A stretch of 64,000 nucleotides of DNA from Acidobacteriota bacterium (GCA_029559035.1 JAKQCT010000017.1:1-64000), one strand, 5' to 3'. Counted from the stretch's first letter, positions 16,219 through 25,522 are shown. Notes: generated by a model from the letters alone, not told the origin. Numbers and translations: made by a program.

Positions 16219-17754
16219 CTACGGGCAGTCGGGAGCGCTCCTTGGGACGCCCTCGGAGTCGGTCCCGATGTTGCCGCCGCAGTCGTTCCTCGCGCGGACG
16301 AGGTAGTAGTGGCAGACGCCCGGAGCAGGCGGTTCGTCGCCGACCTGCGCCATCGTCCAGGTCGTGCCGTAGGCGAGGCACACTATCGAGGCTATGTTCG
16401 ACGGGTCCTCGAACCTGACGAGGTCGTAAACGGGAGTCTCGCAGCCGGGTTGTGAAGGCGCGCTCCAGGAGAACTGGCCCATCTGATCCGGAACGAAGAT
16501 GGCCTCGGTCGCGGGACCTGGAACAGACCAGGTGTATGCGTCGAGAGGGCTGCAGTCCTCATCGTCCGGGACGAGGTCGCCGTCGTCGTCGGGGTCGCAG
16601 AGGTCGCCGATGCCGTCGCTGTCGGCATCGGCCTGATCGGAGTTCGGGACATCTGGACAGTTGTCGCAGGCATCGCCGATATTATCGCTGTCGTAATCGG
16701 CCTGACCGGGATTTGAAACCCAGGGGCAGTTGTCGCAGAGGTCGCCGACAAGGTCGCCGTCAGAATCAACCTGGCCCGCGTTGGAGATGTAAGGACAGTT
16801 GTCGCAGAGGTCGCCGACGAGGTCTCCGTCGGAATCGACCTGGCTGGTGTTGGGTTTTGAAGGGCAGTTGTCGCAGAGGTCCCCGACGAGGTCTCCGTCG
16901 GTATCAAGCTGGTTCTGGTTGTATATGGAAACGCAGTTGTCGTAAACATTGGGGACGCAGTCGCCGTCGTCGTCGGTCATTTGGCAACCGCACTGCCGGA
17001 TGAACAACTCGGCATCTCCCAGGTTTTCAGACGCATCGGGGGCTTTCCCGCCCTCGGAAATGCCCCAGACATGGGTCACCTCCTGTCCGTAACCGAGCCC
17101 CTGGTAGATATGCTGTACATATCCGGGATGCTCGATCGCGATGTAAAGGGTGAAATTCACGGGCTGATTAACTTCCGAGTTCGGGTCGGAACCTATCTGG
17201 AATTCAAGCTGGGAGTTTTCGAGGACTACTCCCGAAAGAACGAGCCCGCCCGTGTGCAGCCGCTTGAACCATTTGTGTTCTAAGAAGTCATAACCCCATG
17301 CCGTGAATTTGATGAGGACGTTCTTGTTCGCCCAGAGGCGCATCAGAAGCTGCTGCGCTTTCTGCCGATTCGTCGCCGTCACCTGCATCGTGATATACAA
17401 GGGATCGGAATACTCTCCGTCCCAGTTGAAACTATTCATCACCGCGGTGACATCCTTTCCCTCGAACGGAGACACGCAGTCTTCGCCGGGAAAGAGAACT
17501 CCCAGATCGACATCGAACGCGACATTTTCGACCTTCAGGTAGTCAACATGGCCAAAAACGTCATTAATGATGGGTTCATGGCAGAACCCTTCCGAAATGT
17601 CAAAGGGAATGGATATCTGTGCCGACGGTTCGGGGGTGTCTTCCGGCAAGTAGGAGATCCCGCCTCCTTCAGTTGCTTGAGCCGGAAGAAAGAAAACGAC
17701 AAAGAATAGCAGAGTGAAGATCGCTTTTACCAATATTGAAAGAGCCGATTTCAT
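16219..17754 (-). CDS. Secreted calcium-binding protein with thrombospondin type 3 repeats, 511 aa
   Basis: A signal peptide (MKSALSILVKAIFTLLFFVV) is followed by a beta-rich domain (about 30-235) I cannot name. Residues about 255-391 carry thrombospondin type 3 repeats: units of 23 residues with D-x-D-G-D-x-x-G-D-x-C-D-N-C-P, of which GDLVGDLCDNCP occurs three times. These bind calcium and are stabilised by disulfides. The C-terminal part (about 395-511) resembles a fibronectin type III-like tail with paired cysteines. It is probably a surface or secreted adhesion or scaffold protein. The DNA of the repeats is also near-identical, so unit number may vary between strains. Confidence 0.82.
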   Translation of the reverse strand: MKSALSILVKAIFTLLFFVVFFLPAQATEGGGISYLPEDTPEPSAQISIPFDISEGFCHEPIINDVFGHVDYLKVENVAFDVDLGVLFPGEDCVSPFEGKDVTAVMNSFNWDGEYSDPLYITMQVTATNRQKAQQLLMRLWANKNVLIKFTAWGYDFLEHKWFKRLHTGGLVLSGVVLENSQLEFQIGSDPNSEVNQPVNFTLYIAIEHPGYVQHIYQGLGYGQEVTHVWGISEGGKAPDASENLGDAELFIRQCGCQMTDDDGDCVPNVYDNCVSIYNQNQLDTDGDLVGDLCDNCPSKPNTSQVDSDGDLVGDLCDNCPYISNAGQVDSDGDLVGDLCDNCPWVSNPGQADYDSDNIGDACDNCPDVPNSDQADADSDGIGDLCDPDDDGDLVPDDEDCSPLDAYTWSVPGPATEAIFVPDQMGQFSWSAPSQPGCETPVYDLVRFEDPSNIASIVCLAYGTTWTMAQVGDEPPAPGVCHYYLVRARNDCGGNIGTDSEGVPRSAPDCP

Positions 17755-17879
17755 CCTAACCCCCTTTTGGTTGACAAATGGCCGCCGTTCCGAGCCGATG
17801 TGATTATATCACGGAGCGGGGATCGACATGGAAAAGAAGATCTGAAGCGCTGAAGAGCGGAAGCGCTGAAGCTCAATAG

Positions 17880-18018
17880 GGAAATGAATACCATAAATTT
17901 CAAATTTAAAAATTAATCTTTAAAATTTAAAATGCAGGCGTGTCCTGCCAGGCTGATCGCTTTCGCACGGCTGAAGGCTGAAGGCGTAAGGCTGAAGGGT
18001 CAATAGGGAAATGGATTC
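17880..18018. repeat. Heptamer module, AT-rich variant
   Basis: The segment tcaatagggaaatgaatacc is followed by an AT run (about 17895-17933) with 7-bp steps (AAATTTC, AAATTTA, AAAATTA). GGCTGAA units and gggtcaatagggaaatggat then lead into the end of the HepT gene. It is the same module type as the spacers at 13.9-14.2 and 16.1 kb. Confidence 0.7.
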
Positions 18019-18025
18019 CTTTATT

Positions 18026-18400
18026 TTAAAACTGGTGGTGGTTCAATATTTGCTCAAGGGATTTTTTCAATTCGGGGATCTTGTTCTTGCAAGTATCGAA
18101 TATGGCATCCGCGTTCACGTCAGCATAATGGTGGGTAATAATATCCCTCATCCCCATAGCCTTTTTCCACTCTACGCCAGGATAACGTTGGAGGACGGAT
18201 TGATCCGTGATCTTGTCGAAGTTCTTCAATCCTTCGCCTAAGACGATTAGCTGCATGCAGATGGAATCCAGTTTTTCCATCCCTGCCGGGGAGCCCGTAA
18301 AATCCTCTACGGTGTTCACGTTTGACATCCTGTCGATTATGATTTGAGTCGAGGCCATCAGCTGTCGCAGGACCTCTCTGGCCAGTTGGGGGTCAAACAT
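18026..18400 (-). CDS. hepT: HepT-like ribonuclease toxin, 124 aa
   Basis: This is a HEPN-domain protein with the catalytic R-x4-H-x-Y motif in RDIITHHYADVN (about residues 85-96), which in this family cleaves RNA. It starts MFDPQLAREVLRQLMASTQI and is of typical length (about 120-140 residues). The gene overlaps the MntA-like gene by 8 bp, the usual arrangement of HepT/MntA toxin-antitoxin pairs, in which the nucleotidyltransferase inactivates HepT by adding AMP to its Tyr. All key residues are present, so the toxin is predicted to be functional. Confidence 0.88.
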   Translation of the reverse strand: MFDPQLAREVLRQLMASTQIIIDRMSNVNTVEDFTGSPAGMEKLDSICMQLIVLGEGLKNFDKITDQSVLQRYPGVEWKKAMGMRDIITHHYADVNADAIFDTCKNKIPELKKSLEQILNHHQF

Positions 18401-18683
18401 AGACCGCCTCGCTGTCTATGCGACTTTTTAGGAAGGGGTTCATCTGTTCGCGATAGCTTACGATATCTACGCGGCGCTTAAAGGTTTCTTCCAGGCTTTG
18501 TTTTATTCCTATCAATTCGAAAAGATCCTGCTTGGGAAGGACGACTACAATGTCGATATCGCTGTCATCGGTGGCCGTATCCCTGGCGAAAGAGCCGAAG
18601 ACGCCGAGGCGTTGAATGGGCAATTTCTTTTTGTTCGCCTCCTTAAATTTACGCAAGATATCGATCACTTCATTAAGGCTCAT
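18393..18683 (-). CDS. mntA: MntA-like minimal nucleotidyltransferase antitoxin, 96 aa
   Basis: The minimal nucleotidyltransferase motif is intact: VFGSFARDTATDDSDIDIVV (about residues 28-47), giving GS-x10-D-x-D. In characterised pairs this protein AMPylates the HepT Tyr and neutralises it. It begins MSLNEVIDILRKFKEANKKK and is of normal size. It is upstream of and overlaps hepT. A good sigma-70 promoter lies just upstream. Confidence 0.88.
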   Translation of the reverse strand: MSLNEVIDILRKFKEANKKKLPIQRLGVFGSFARDTATDDSDIDIVVVLPKQDLFELIGIKQSLEETFKRRVDIVSYREQMNPFLKSRIDSEAVYV

Positions 18684-18706
18684 CCGCTTTATCCTTCCAT
18701 GTCAAT

Positions 18707-18734
18707 AATATAGCCCCGTCCTTAGATTTGTCAA
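18707..18734 (-). promoter_or_regulatory. Sigma-70 promoter of mntA-hepT
   Basis: The minus strand carries TTGACA (18729-18734), a 16-bp spacer and TATATT (18707-18712), about 24 bp before the mntA start. The CTATATTATTGA around the -10 matches the AbiEii-pair promoter. Confidence 0.72.
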
Positions 18735-18923
18735 CATTTCGATGGGTTTCTTTGCTTCAGCGCCGAGAAGACCCGTGGAGGGCCGGAGACCTTCTTCGTT
18801 GTCCCCTGCCATCGGCAAGTAGCAGGTTGAAAGCTGAGGGTTCCTTAAGGAAAAGTATTCCTCATTAACTCGGATTTCTCTGCTGCCTCTGCGGTTGGAT
18901 GATTTTTTCCGGAAAGAAAGATA

Positions 18924-20276
18924 TCACCCGAAAAATACCTGGAACGCTTCTTTGAGGGATGAGACGGGCTGGAGCCCGGGGCTCTTCTCCTTGAAATCGA
19001 CCCTTTCGAAATCTGACCTGGGAAGGATGACGGTCTTGAAGCCGAGCGCCTGAGCCTCCTTGATGCGCTTCAAGGGATAGGATGTCGCTCTTACTTCTCC
19101 GAGGAGACCGACTTCGCCGAAGGCTACGGCGTCCCCGGGAAGGGGCTTGCCCTTGAGCGAGGAGAGGACGGAGAAGGAGAGGGGAAGGTCGAGCCCCGGG
19201 TCGTTGATCGGGACTCCGCCCACGACGTTGACGAAGAGGTCCTTGTCGCCGAGAGTGAGGCGCGAGGTCCTCTCGATGACGGCGGTGAGGAGCTGCATCC
19301 TGTTGCGGTCGAAGCCGACGCTCATCCTCTTGGCGTAGCCGAATGCCGACGGGCTGAGCAGGGCCTGGATCTCGAAGAGGAGCGGGGTCGTCCCTTCGAT
19401 GGAAACGCCTATCGCCGAGCCGGGCTCGCCGACGAGCCTGTCCTTCAGGAGCACCTCCGAAGGGTTGGTCACTTCCTTGAGCCCCTCCTCGGTCATGTCG
19501 AAGAGCGCGATCTCGTTGATAGTGCCGAAGCGGTTCTTCTGGGCGCGGAGGACCTTCAGGTTGCGGTAGTTCTCGCCTTCGAGGTAGAGGACGACGTCAA
19601 CGATGTGTTCGAGCGCCTTGGGCCCGGCTATCAGCCCTTCCTTGGTGATGTGGCCGACGAGGAACACCGATACCATGCTGTTCTTGGCGAACTGGGTGAG
19701 GGAGAACGCGCACTCCCTGATCTGGGCGAGGCTTCCCGGCGCGGCGGGGATCTTTTCGGAGAAGATGGTCTGGATGGAATCGATGACGACGGCCGTCGGC
19801 TTTGCTTCTGCCATCACGTCGAAGATGTTCTCGAGCGATGTGGTCGAGAGTATGTCGAGGTTGTCGGCGGAAATGTTCAGCCTTTTCGCCCGCGAGCCGA
19901 TCTGCGCCGCCGATTCCTCGGCGCTTACATAGAGGACGGGGTATTTTTTCCCGAGAAGGCCGAGCGCTTGAAGGAGAAGGGTCGATTTGCCGACGCCGGG
20001 ATCTCCGCCCAGCAGGATGGTCGCCCCCTCGACGAGGCCGCCTCCGAGTATCCTGTCGAACTCCTTGAGGCCCGTTCCGGTCCTCGAGAAATCCTTGGAG
20101 GTTATATCGGCGAGCTTGCTGCTTTTTTCCGAGAGAGCGGCCTTGCCGTGCGCGGTCTTCTTTTCCTTGACTTCAACAAGGGTGTCCCACGAGCCGCAGG
20201 ACTGGCACTTGCCCATCCATTTCGGGCTTTTCGCGCCGCACGCCTCGCACTCGAAGAAGGTCGCCGCCTTCGGCAA
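18924..20276 (-). CDS. radA: DNA repair protein RadA, 450 aa
   Basis: RadA is a RecA-like ATPase that promotes branch migration in recombination repair. The N-terminal zinc finger is CEACGAKSPKWMGKCQSCG. Walker A is GGDPGVGKSTLLLQ (about residues 88-101). The RadA-specific KNRFG motif is present, followed by a C-terminal Lon-protease-like domain with the VNVVGGVPINDPGLDL segment (no active-site Ser needed). The start is a TTG directly after the pyrC stop codon (TAG-TTG), so the gene is the last of the long pyrimidine run. The length is normal. The 240-bp spacer downstream has no clear terminator. Confidence 0.96.
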   Translation of the reverse strand: MPKAATFFECEACGAKSPKWMGKCQSCGSWDTLVEVKEKKTAHGKAALSEKSSKLADITSKDFSRTGTGLKEFDRILGGGLVEGATILLGGDPGVGKSTLLLQALGLLGKKYPVLYVSAEESAAQIGSRAKRLNISADNLDILSTTSLENIFDVMAEAKPTAVVIDSIQTIFSEKIPAAPGSLAQIRECAFSLTQFAKNSMVSVFLVGHITKEGLIAGPKALEHIVDVVLYLEGENYRNLKVLRAQKNRFGTINEIALFDMTEEGLKEVTNPSEVLLKDRLVGEPGSAIGVSIEGTTPLLFEIQALLSPSAFGYAKRMSVGFDRNRMQLLTAVIERTSRLTLGDKDLFVNVVGGVPINDPGLDLPLSFSVLSSLKGKPLPGDAVAFGEVGLLGEVRATSYPLKRIKEAQALGFKTVILPRSDFERVDFKEKSPGLQPVSSLKEAFQVFFG

Positions 20277-21563
20277 CTATTTCTCCCTTAGCCTGTGAAG
20301 CTCTCCGCCGATCACGACCGCCATCACGGCGCCCTTTATTTTCCTGCCGATGAAGGGGCTGTTCTTGCTGAGTGACTTGATGTCCTCTTTCTTGAGGAGC
20401 GTCTCCTTCTTCAGCGAGAAGATGGTCAGGTCCGCTTCCTTGCCGACCTCTATCCTGCCCTTGTCCCCGAGGCCGATGATCCTCGCGGGCGCAGTGGAGA
20501 AGGCGTCCACCATCCTCTTGAGGGAGATCTTGTCGGGAAGGACGAGGTTCTCTATGGCAAGCGGGACGGCCGTCTGAAGGCCGATGATGCCGTTGGGAGC
20601 CCTGTCGAACTCGACCATTTTCTCTTCCCACGCGTGCGGGGCGTGGTCGGTCGCGATGCAGTCTATCGTCCCGTCGCTGAGCCCTTCGATGACGGCCTTG
20701 ACGTCGTCCGCGGTCCTGAGAGGCGGGTTCATCTTGTAGTTGGTGTCGAAGGTCTCGACCATCTCCTCCGTCAGGCTGAAATGATGGGGGGTCGCTTCCG
20801 CTGTCACCGGGATCTTTTTCTTCCTCGCCATCCTGACCGCCTCGACCGAATACTTCGTCGAAACGTGGGCGATGTGGACCCTCTGCCCCGTCAGTCTCGA
20901 AAGGGCGGTGTCCCTCCTGATCTGGATAAGTTCGGCTTCCGCGGGGATGCCCCTGAGGCCGAGACGAGCGGAGACCTCGCCCTCGTTCATCGAGCCTCCC
21001 GCAACGAGGTTGATGTCCTCGGCGTGGTCGATGACGAGAAGCCCGAGCGACCCGGCGTATTCGAGAGCTTTTCTCATCACCTGGGAATTCATGACCGGCC
21101 TTCCGTCGTCGGAGACCGCCCAGATGCCGGCATCCCTCATCTCGGCGTAGTTGGCGAGTTCCTCGCCCTTCTGTTCCTTGCTGAGGGCGCCGACGGGATA
21201 GATCCTGACCGGGCTCACCTTCTTCGCCTTCTCGATCATGAAGCTCGTGACCCCCGCCGAATCGTTGACGGGGTCGGTGTTGGGCATCGGGCAGACGCCC
21301 GTGAAGCCTCCGTACATGGCGGCCGCGAGGCCCGATTCGATCGTCTCCTTCCTCTCGTAGCCCGGCTCCCTGAGGTGGCAGTGCAGGTCTATGAACCCGG
21401 GGGCGACGATCATGCCCGTCGCGTCGAAGACTTCTATGTCCTTCGAAACGGCGATCTTCTTGTTTATCGAGAGCACCTTGCCGTTGGAGACAAGGATGTC
21501 GAGAGTTTCGTCTGTTCCGCTGAAAGGATCGACCACCCTTCCGTTCTTAATTAGAAGCTTCAT
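20277..21563 (-). CDS. pyrC: Dihydroorotase, 428 aa
   Basis: The enzyme closes carbamoyl-aspartate to dihydroorotate, step three of pyrimidine synthesis. Zinc ligands are in [10 protein letters not shown] (about residues 58-67). The conserved Asp is in [10 protein letters not shown], and VHIAHVST carries further His ligands. It is a class I dihydroorotase of normal length. It overlaps pyrB by 17 bp and is followed immediately by radA, so it lies in the pyrR-pyrB-pyrC unit. Confidence 0.96.
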   Translation of the reverse strand: MKLLIKNGRVVDPFSGTDETLDILVSNGKVLSINKKIAVSKDIEVFDATGMIVAPGFIDLHCHLREPGYERKETIESGLAAAMYGGFTGVCPMPNTDPVNDSAGVTSFMIEKAKKVSPVRIYPVGALSKEQKGEELANYAEMRDAGIWAVSDDGRPVMNSQVMRKALEYAGSLGLLVIDHAEDINLVAGGSMNEGEVSARLGLRGIPAEAELIQIRRDTALSRLTGQRVHIAHVSTKYSVEAVRMARKKKIPVTAEATPHHFSLTEEMVETFDTNYKMNPPLRTADDVKAVIEGLSDGTIDCIATDHAPHAWEEKMVEFDRAPNGIIGLQTAVPLAIENLVLPDKISLKRMVDAFSTAPARIIGLGDKGRIEVGKEADLTIFSLKKETLLKKEDIKSLSKNSPFIGRKIKGAVMAVVIGGELHRLREK

Positions 21564-22482
21564 CTTCGCCTCCGCCCATGAGCAGGTAGAGCACGGCCAT
21601 CCTTACCGAGACGCCGTTCTCGACCTGGTCCAGTATCACCGATTCCCTGCAGTCCGCCATTTCAGAAGAGATCTCGACCCCCCTGTTGATCGGGCCCGGG
21701 TGCATCACGATGGCGTCCTTCGCCGCGAGCTTGAACCTCTCCTCGGTCAGGCCGTAGGTGAGGTAGTATTCCTTCATCGACGGGAAAAGGTTCTTGGTCT
21801 GCCTTTCGAGCTGGATCCTCAGCATCATGACGACATCCTTCCCCTTGAGAGCCCTGTCGAAATTCGTCTCGACCTTGACGCCCATCTTGTCGATGTGGGG
21901 AGGGATCATCGTCGCGGGGCCCGCCACCGTGACGTTCGCGCCCATGGTCTTCAGGAGGTGGATGTTCGACCTGACGACCCTGGAGTGGGTTATGTCGCCG
22001 CAGATCAGGATGTCGAGGCCTTCGAAGCCGCCCTTCTTCTCCCTTATCGTCATCGCGTCGAGGAGAGCCTGTGTGGGATGCTCGTGCGCGCCGTCGCCCG
22101 CGTTGATGACGGATCCCTTCACGTAGTTCGAGATGAACTTGCAGGAGCCGGGGGACGCGTGCCGCATGACGTAGGCGTCGGGCTGCATCCTCTCGATGTT
22201 GAGGACGGTGTCGAGGAGGGTCTCGCCCTTCTGCACCGCGCTGGTGCTCGCTGAAAAGTTGAGGCTGTCCGCCGAAAGCCTTTTCTCGGCGATCTCGAAC
22301 GAGGAGCGGGTCCTCGTCGAGTTCTCGAAGAAGAGGTTGACGATCAGCTTTCCCCTGAGAGCCGGGACCTTCTTGATCGGCCTGTCGGAGATCTCCTTCA
22401 TCTTTTCGGCCGTGTCGAGGATGTGCGTGATATCCGCCTTCGACAGGCCCCTTATTCCGATAAGGTGTTTTCCTATCTTCAT
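21547..22482 (-). CDS. pyrB: Aspartate carbamoyltransferase catalytic subunit, 311 aa
   Basis: The enzyme makes carbamoyl-aspartate from carbamoyl phosphate and aspartate. The phosphate-binding loop is [12 protein letters not shown] (about residues 52-63), the second loop is [12 protein letters not shown], and HPTQALLD is conserved. Length is normal. No pyrI regulatory gene is adjacent, so this is probably the unregulated trimer type, often in complex with dihydroorotase. A GGAG site precedes the ATG, 12 bp after pyrR. Confidence 0.96.
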   Translation of the reverse strand: MKIGKHLIGIRGLSKADITHILDTAEKMKEISDRPIKKVPALRGKLIVNLFFENSTRTRSSFEIAEKRLSADSLNFSASTSAVQKGETLLDTVLNIERMQPDAYVMRHASPGSCKFISNYVKGSVINAGDGAHEHPTQALLDAMTIREKKGGFEGLDILICGDITHSRVVRSNIHLLKTMGANVTVAGPATMIPPHIDKMGVKVETNFDRALKGKDVVMMLRIQLERQTKNLFPSMKEYYLTYGLTEERFKLAAKDAIVMHPGPINRGVEISSEMADCRESVILDQVENGVSVRMAVLYLLMGGGEDEASN

Positions 22483-22494
22483 CTTATTCTCCTG

Positions 22495-23052
22495 CTACTT
22501 CTTCTCGCCGCTTTCAAGTATCAGTGCTTCCTTCTGGTCGGTCTCCTCGAGCATCAGCTCGACGTTGTCGTCCCTTCTCGTGTTGAGCGAGAGGCCGACA
22601 TAGTCAGCCTGGATCGGGAGTTCGCGGTGGCCCCTGTCCACGAAGACCGCCAGCTCGACCTTCCTCGGCCTTCCCAGGTCCACGATCGCGTCGAGCGCCG
22701 CGCGGATCGTCCTTCCCGTGAACAGGACGTCGTCGACCAGGATGATCGTCTTGTCCTCGACGGAGAAGGGGACCGATGTGCCCCTGAGAACCGGGGCTGT
22801 TCCGACCGTCGAAAAATCGTCCCTGTAGAGGTTGATGTCGAGGGCGCCCACCTTGACGTCGAGCTTCTCCATCTCCTTCAGCTTTTTGGCGATCCTCTTC
22901 GCCAGGGGGACTCCCCTCTTCTGGATGCCGATCAGCGCGAAGTCCCTGTTTCCCGCCTGCCTCTCGAAGATCTCCAGCGCCAGCCTCCCGAGCGACCTCT
23001 GAATGCCGGCCGCGTCGAGTATCTCTTTTCTCCTAGTTTCCGGTTTTTTCAT
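22495..23052 (-). CDS. pyrR: PyrR bifunctional regulator / uracil phosphoribosyltransferase, 185 aa
   Basis: This phosphoribosyltransferase-fold protein has the PRPP loop TIILVDDVLFTGRTI (about residues 95-109). In many bacteria PyrR binds UMP and pyr mRNA leaders to control attenuation, and it also makes UMP from uracil. I chose the ATG at 23052: it overlaps the cysS stop (ATGA) and has GGAGGAG just upstream; a start at 23064 would lie inside that site. Because the gene follows cysS directly, I see no PyrR attenuator leader in front of it, so an RNA-binding role here is unproven. Confidence 0.92.
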   Translation of the reverse strand: MKKPETRRKEILDAAGIQRSLGRLALEIFERQAGNRDFALIGIQKRGVPLAKRIAKKLKEMEKLDVKVGALDINLYRDDFSTVGTAPVLRGTSVPFSVEDKTIILVDDVLFTGRTIRAALDAIVDLGRPRKVELAVFVDRGHRELPIQADYVGLSLNTRRDDNVELMLEETDQKEALILESGEKK

Positions 23053-24443
23053 GATCTCCTCCACCGTACGCCTTTGGGAGTATCTTCCAGCAATATTCCT
23101 CTTTCTTTCAATTCGTCCCTTATCGAGTCGGCGAGGGAGAAATTCTTCGACTTCCTTGCCGCCTCTCTCTCCTCGATCTTCCTCTCCACTTCCTCTTCAA
23201 GGGTCTCGTCAGCCTTGAGAGGGATCCCGAAGACCGTCTCGAAATCCGAGACAAGCTTTCCCGCAGCGTCGAACGCTTCGCGGGTCATTTCTCCGCCGTC
23301 CATCATCGTATTGGCCGCCCTGACAGCTTCGAACAGCGCGGCGAGCGCCTCCGCCGTGTTGAGGTCGTTGTCCATGGATTCGCCGAAGGCCTTCGCGAAA
23401 GCTTCGATCTCCCCGGCTTTTTCCGGGCCGGAAGGAAGCTGCTGGAGGCCGTACTCGCCGAGCCTCGAACTGAAGCCCTGGAGCCTCCTCAGCGCGCTTT
23501 TCGCCGACTCGACGCCGTCCAAAGTGAAATTGAGCTGTCTCCTGTACGGTACGCTCAGTAAAAGGTAGCGGACCGCCATCGGGTCGCAGCCTTTGTCGAG
23601 AAGGTCCCTCAGCGTGAAGTAATTGCCCTTGGACTTGCTCATTTTCTCGCCGTTCACGAGGAGGAACTCGACGTGGAACCAGTACTTGACCGGGGACACT
23701 CCGGAAGCGCCCTCGCTCTGGGCGATCTCGTTCTCGTGGTGAGGGAAGACGAGGTCCACCCCGCCCGTGTGAATGTCGAACCTCTCGCCGAGGTATTTCC
23801 TGCTCATCGCGGAGCACTCGAGGTGCCATCCGGGGCGCCCTTCTCCCCACGGGCTTTCCCAGCTCGGCTCGTCGCCCTTCTTTCCCTTCCACAAGACGAA
23901 GTCCCTCGCCGACTCCTTCTCGTATTCGTCGTTGTCGATCCTGGCGTTTTCGAGGATGCCCTCCTTGTCGATGCGGCTCAGCTTTCCGTAGTTCGCGAAC
24001 GCGCCGATCCTGAAATAGAGGGAGCCTCCGGAAACGTAGGTGAGCCCTTTCTTTTCAAGTTCGCGGCATATTTCCAGCATCTCGGGGATGTGCTTCGTCG
24101 CCCGCGGGTGGACGTCCGCCTTCATGCAGTTGAGGGTCTTGAGATCGGCGTAGAAGGCATCCGTGAACCTGTCGGTGACCGCCTCCAGCGGCACGCCCTC
24201 GTCCGCCGCTCTCTTGATGGTCTTGTCGTCGATGTCCGTTATGTTCATTACGCTTACTACATCGTAGCCCCGGAACTTCAGGAATCTCCTCAGCAGGTCG
24301 ATGGAGGCGAAGGTCCTGAAGTTCCCGATGTGGGGGAAATCATAGACAGTCGGGCCGCAGGAATAGATGCCCACCTTCGGGGGTCCGATCGGGGAGAGAT
24401 CCTCCAAGCTTCTCGATACTGTATTGAAGATCCTGACTGTCAT
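23049..24443 (-). CDS. cysS: Cysteinyl-tRNA synthetase, 464 aa
   Basis: This class I synthetase charges tRNA-Cys. It shows the zinc Cys and HIGH-type motif in YSCGPTVYDFPHIGNFRTF (HIGN here), the zinc site around HLECSAMS, and the KMSKSKGN loop. It ends in the usual helical domain. The start at 24443 (MTVRIFNTVSRSLEDL) overlaps the aroF stop by 4 bp; the open frame extends 79 codons further, but that extension lies within aroF and is not protein-like. Length is normal for the family. Confidence 0.96.
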   Translation of the reverse strand: MTVRIFNTVSRSLEDLSPIGPPKVGIYSCGPTVYDFPHIGNFRTFASIDLLRRFLKFRGYDVVSVMNITDIDDKTIKRAADEGVPLEAVTDRFTDAFYADLKTLNCMKADVHPRATKHIPEMLEICRELEKKGLTYVSGGSLYFRIGAFANYGKLSRIDKEGILENARIDNDEYEKESARDFVLWKGKKGDEPSWESPWGEGRPGWHLECSAMSRKYLGERFDIHTGGVDLVFPHHENEIAQSEGASGVSPVKYWFHVEFLLVNGEKMSKSKGNYFTLRDLLDKGCDPMAVRYLLLSVPYRRQLNFTLDGVESAKSALRRLQGFSSRLGEYGLQQLPSGPEKAGEIEAFAKAFGESMDNDLNTAEALAALFEAVRAANTMMDGGEMTREAFDAAGKLVSDFETVFGIPLKADETLEEEVERKIEEREAARKSKNFSLADSIRDELKERGILLEDTPKGVRWRRS

Positions 24444-25468
24444 TTTCCGGCACCGTCCTTCCGGGATGATAGCCTGACGATATCTTTCAGTTCGCGCGCA
24501 AGTTTTCTGAATTCCCCGACCGTCATGGCCTGGGGGCCGTCGGAAAGCGCGCTCTTCGGCGCAGGGTGGACCTCCATCAGAAGGCCTTCTGCTCCTGCTA
24601 TCACGGCCGCCTTGGCGAGCATGGGGACGAACCTCGATTCCCCCGCGGCGTGTGAGGGATCCGCAATTATCGGAAGCCACGTCATTTCCTTCAGCAGGGC
24701 GATGGACGCCAGGTCCAGGATGTGCTTGCCTGCGGGGTTAAAGCCCCGGACGCCGCGTTCGCACAGGATGACCTTCTCGTTGCCTCCCTTGAGGATGTAT
24801 TCTGCGGCGAGGAGCAGTTCCTCCCGCGTCGAACCGAAGCCCCTCTTCAGGAGGACCGGCTTTTCGAGCTTTCCAAGCTCGCGGAGAAGCGGGAAGTTCT
24901 GCATGTTCCTGCTCCCCACCTGCATCATGTCCGCGATGTCGTAAACCTTTTTCAGGTCAAGCCGGTCGAGCACTTCGGTCAGCATCAGCAGGCCGTGACG
25001 GTCCGCCGCCTTCCTGTGTATCTTGAGGCCCTCTTCTCCGAGGCCCTGGAAGGAATAGGGGCTCGTCCTCGGCTTGAAGGATCCTCCTCTAAGTATCCTG
25101 CCGCCTGCAGCCTTTACCGCTTGCGCCGTTTCTTCGAGGCTCTTCTCCCCCTCTACCGCGCACGGCCCCGCCGCAATCAGCAGCTCTCCGATCTTCCATG
25201 TCCGTCCCGCGCCGAGGCCGAACCTGCGCCATCTGGGCTTTCGTTCCAGCGACGCGAGGAAATACTCCTCTGAAGGGTCGATCATTTTTTCGACGCATGT
25301 GGAGCCGGAAAGGCTGTCTCTCGAAAAATCGCTCGGGTAACATTCAAGCACGACCGCTTCGCGGCCTCGCAGTTTTTCGGTTCTGAACACTATCCCGAAA
25401 GAGCGGAGCTTCTTTTCCAGCAGTTCCTTTCCCTTTGCTCCGGCCCCGGTTTTAAGAAGGAGGATCAT
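24440..25468 (-). CDS. aroF: 3-deoxy-7-phosphoheptulonate (DAHP) synthase, type I beta, 342 aa
   Basis: The enzyme condenses phosphoenolpyruvate and erythrose 4-phosphate, the first step of the shikimate pathway. An N-terminal ferredoxin-like regulatory region (about 1-70) is followed by the barrel: AAGPCAVEGE (about 103), GGSFKPRTSPYSFQG, VGSRNMQNFPLL, LLKRGFG, IIADPSHAAG and a conserved LMEVHPAP. Size and the N-terminal domain fit the Thermotoga/Bacillus-like group that can be feedback-inhibited. It leads the aroF-cysS-pyrRBC-radA run. Confidence 0.95.
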   Translation of the reverse strand: MILLLKTGAGAKGKELLEKKLRSFGIVFRTEKLRGREAVVLECYPSDFSRDSLSGSTCVEKMIDPSEEYFLASLERKPRWRRFGLGAGRTWKIGELLIAAGPCAVEGEKSLEETAQAVKAAGGRILRGGSFKPRTSPYSFQGLGEEGLKIHRKAADRHGLLMLTEVLDRLDLKKVYDIADMMQVGSRNMQNFPLLRELGKLEKPVLLKRGFGSTREELLLAAEYILKGGNEKVILCERGVRGFNPAGKHILDLASIALLKEMTWLPIIADPSHAAGESRFVPMLAKAAVIAGAEGLLMEVHPAPKSALSDGPQAMTVGEFRKLARELKDIVRLSSRKDGAGK

Positions 25469-25522
25469 CCTTAATACCTCTCAGACAGCCTATGATAAAT
25501 CCAACCGGACATTTTCTCAAGT

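Noticed and set aside
20634-21554. Long plus-strand frame opposite pyrC
   Set aside because: Arg/Asp/Val-rich shadow of pyrC with no domain; pyrC is certain.
22423-23568. Long plus-strand frame opposite pyrB/pyrR/cysS
   Set aside because: Shadow in GC-rich coding DNA; the product has no recognisable motif and crosses three real genes.
24444-24680. N-terminal extension of cysS
   Set aside because: Lies inside aroF, is Arg/Gly-rich and precedes the normal CysS start, which overlaps the aroF stop by 4 bp.
25469-25522. Leader or attenuator for aroF
   Set aside because: Only the cold-shock terminator and about 55 bp precede aroF; no alternative hairpin or leader peptide is visible.
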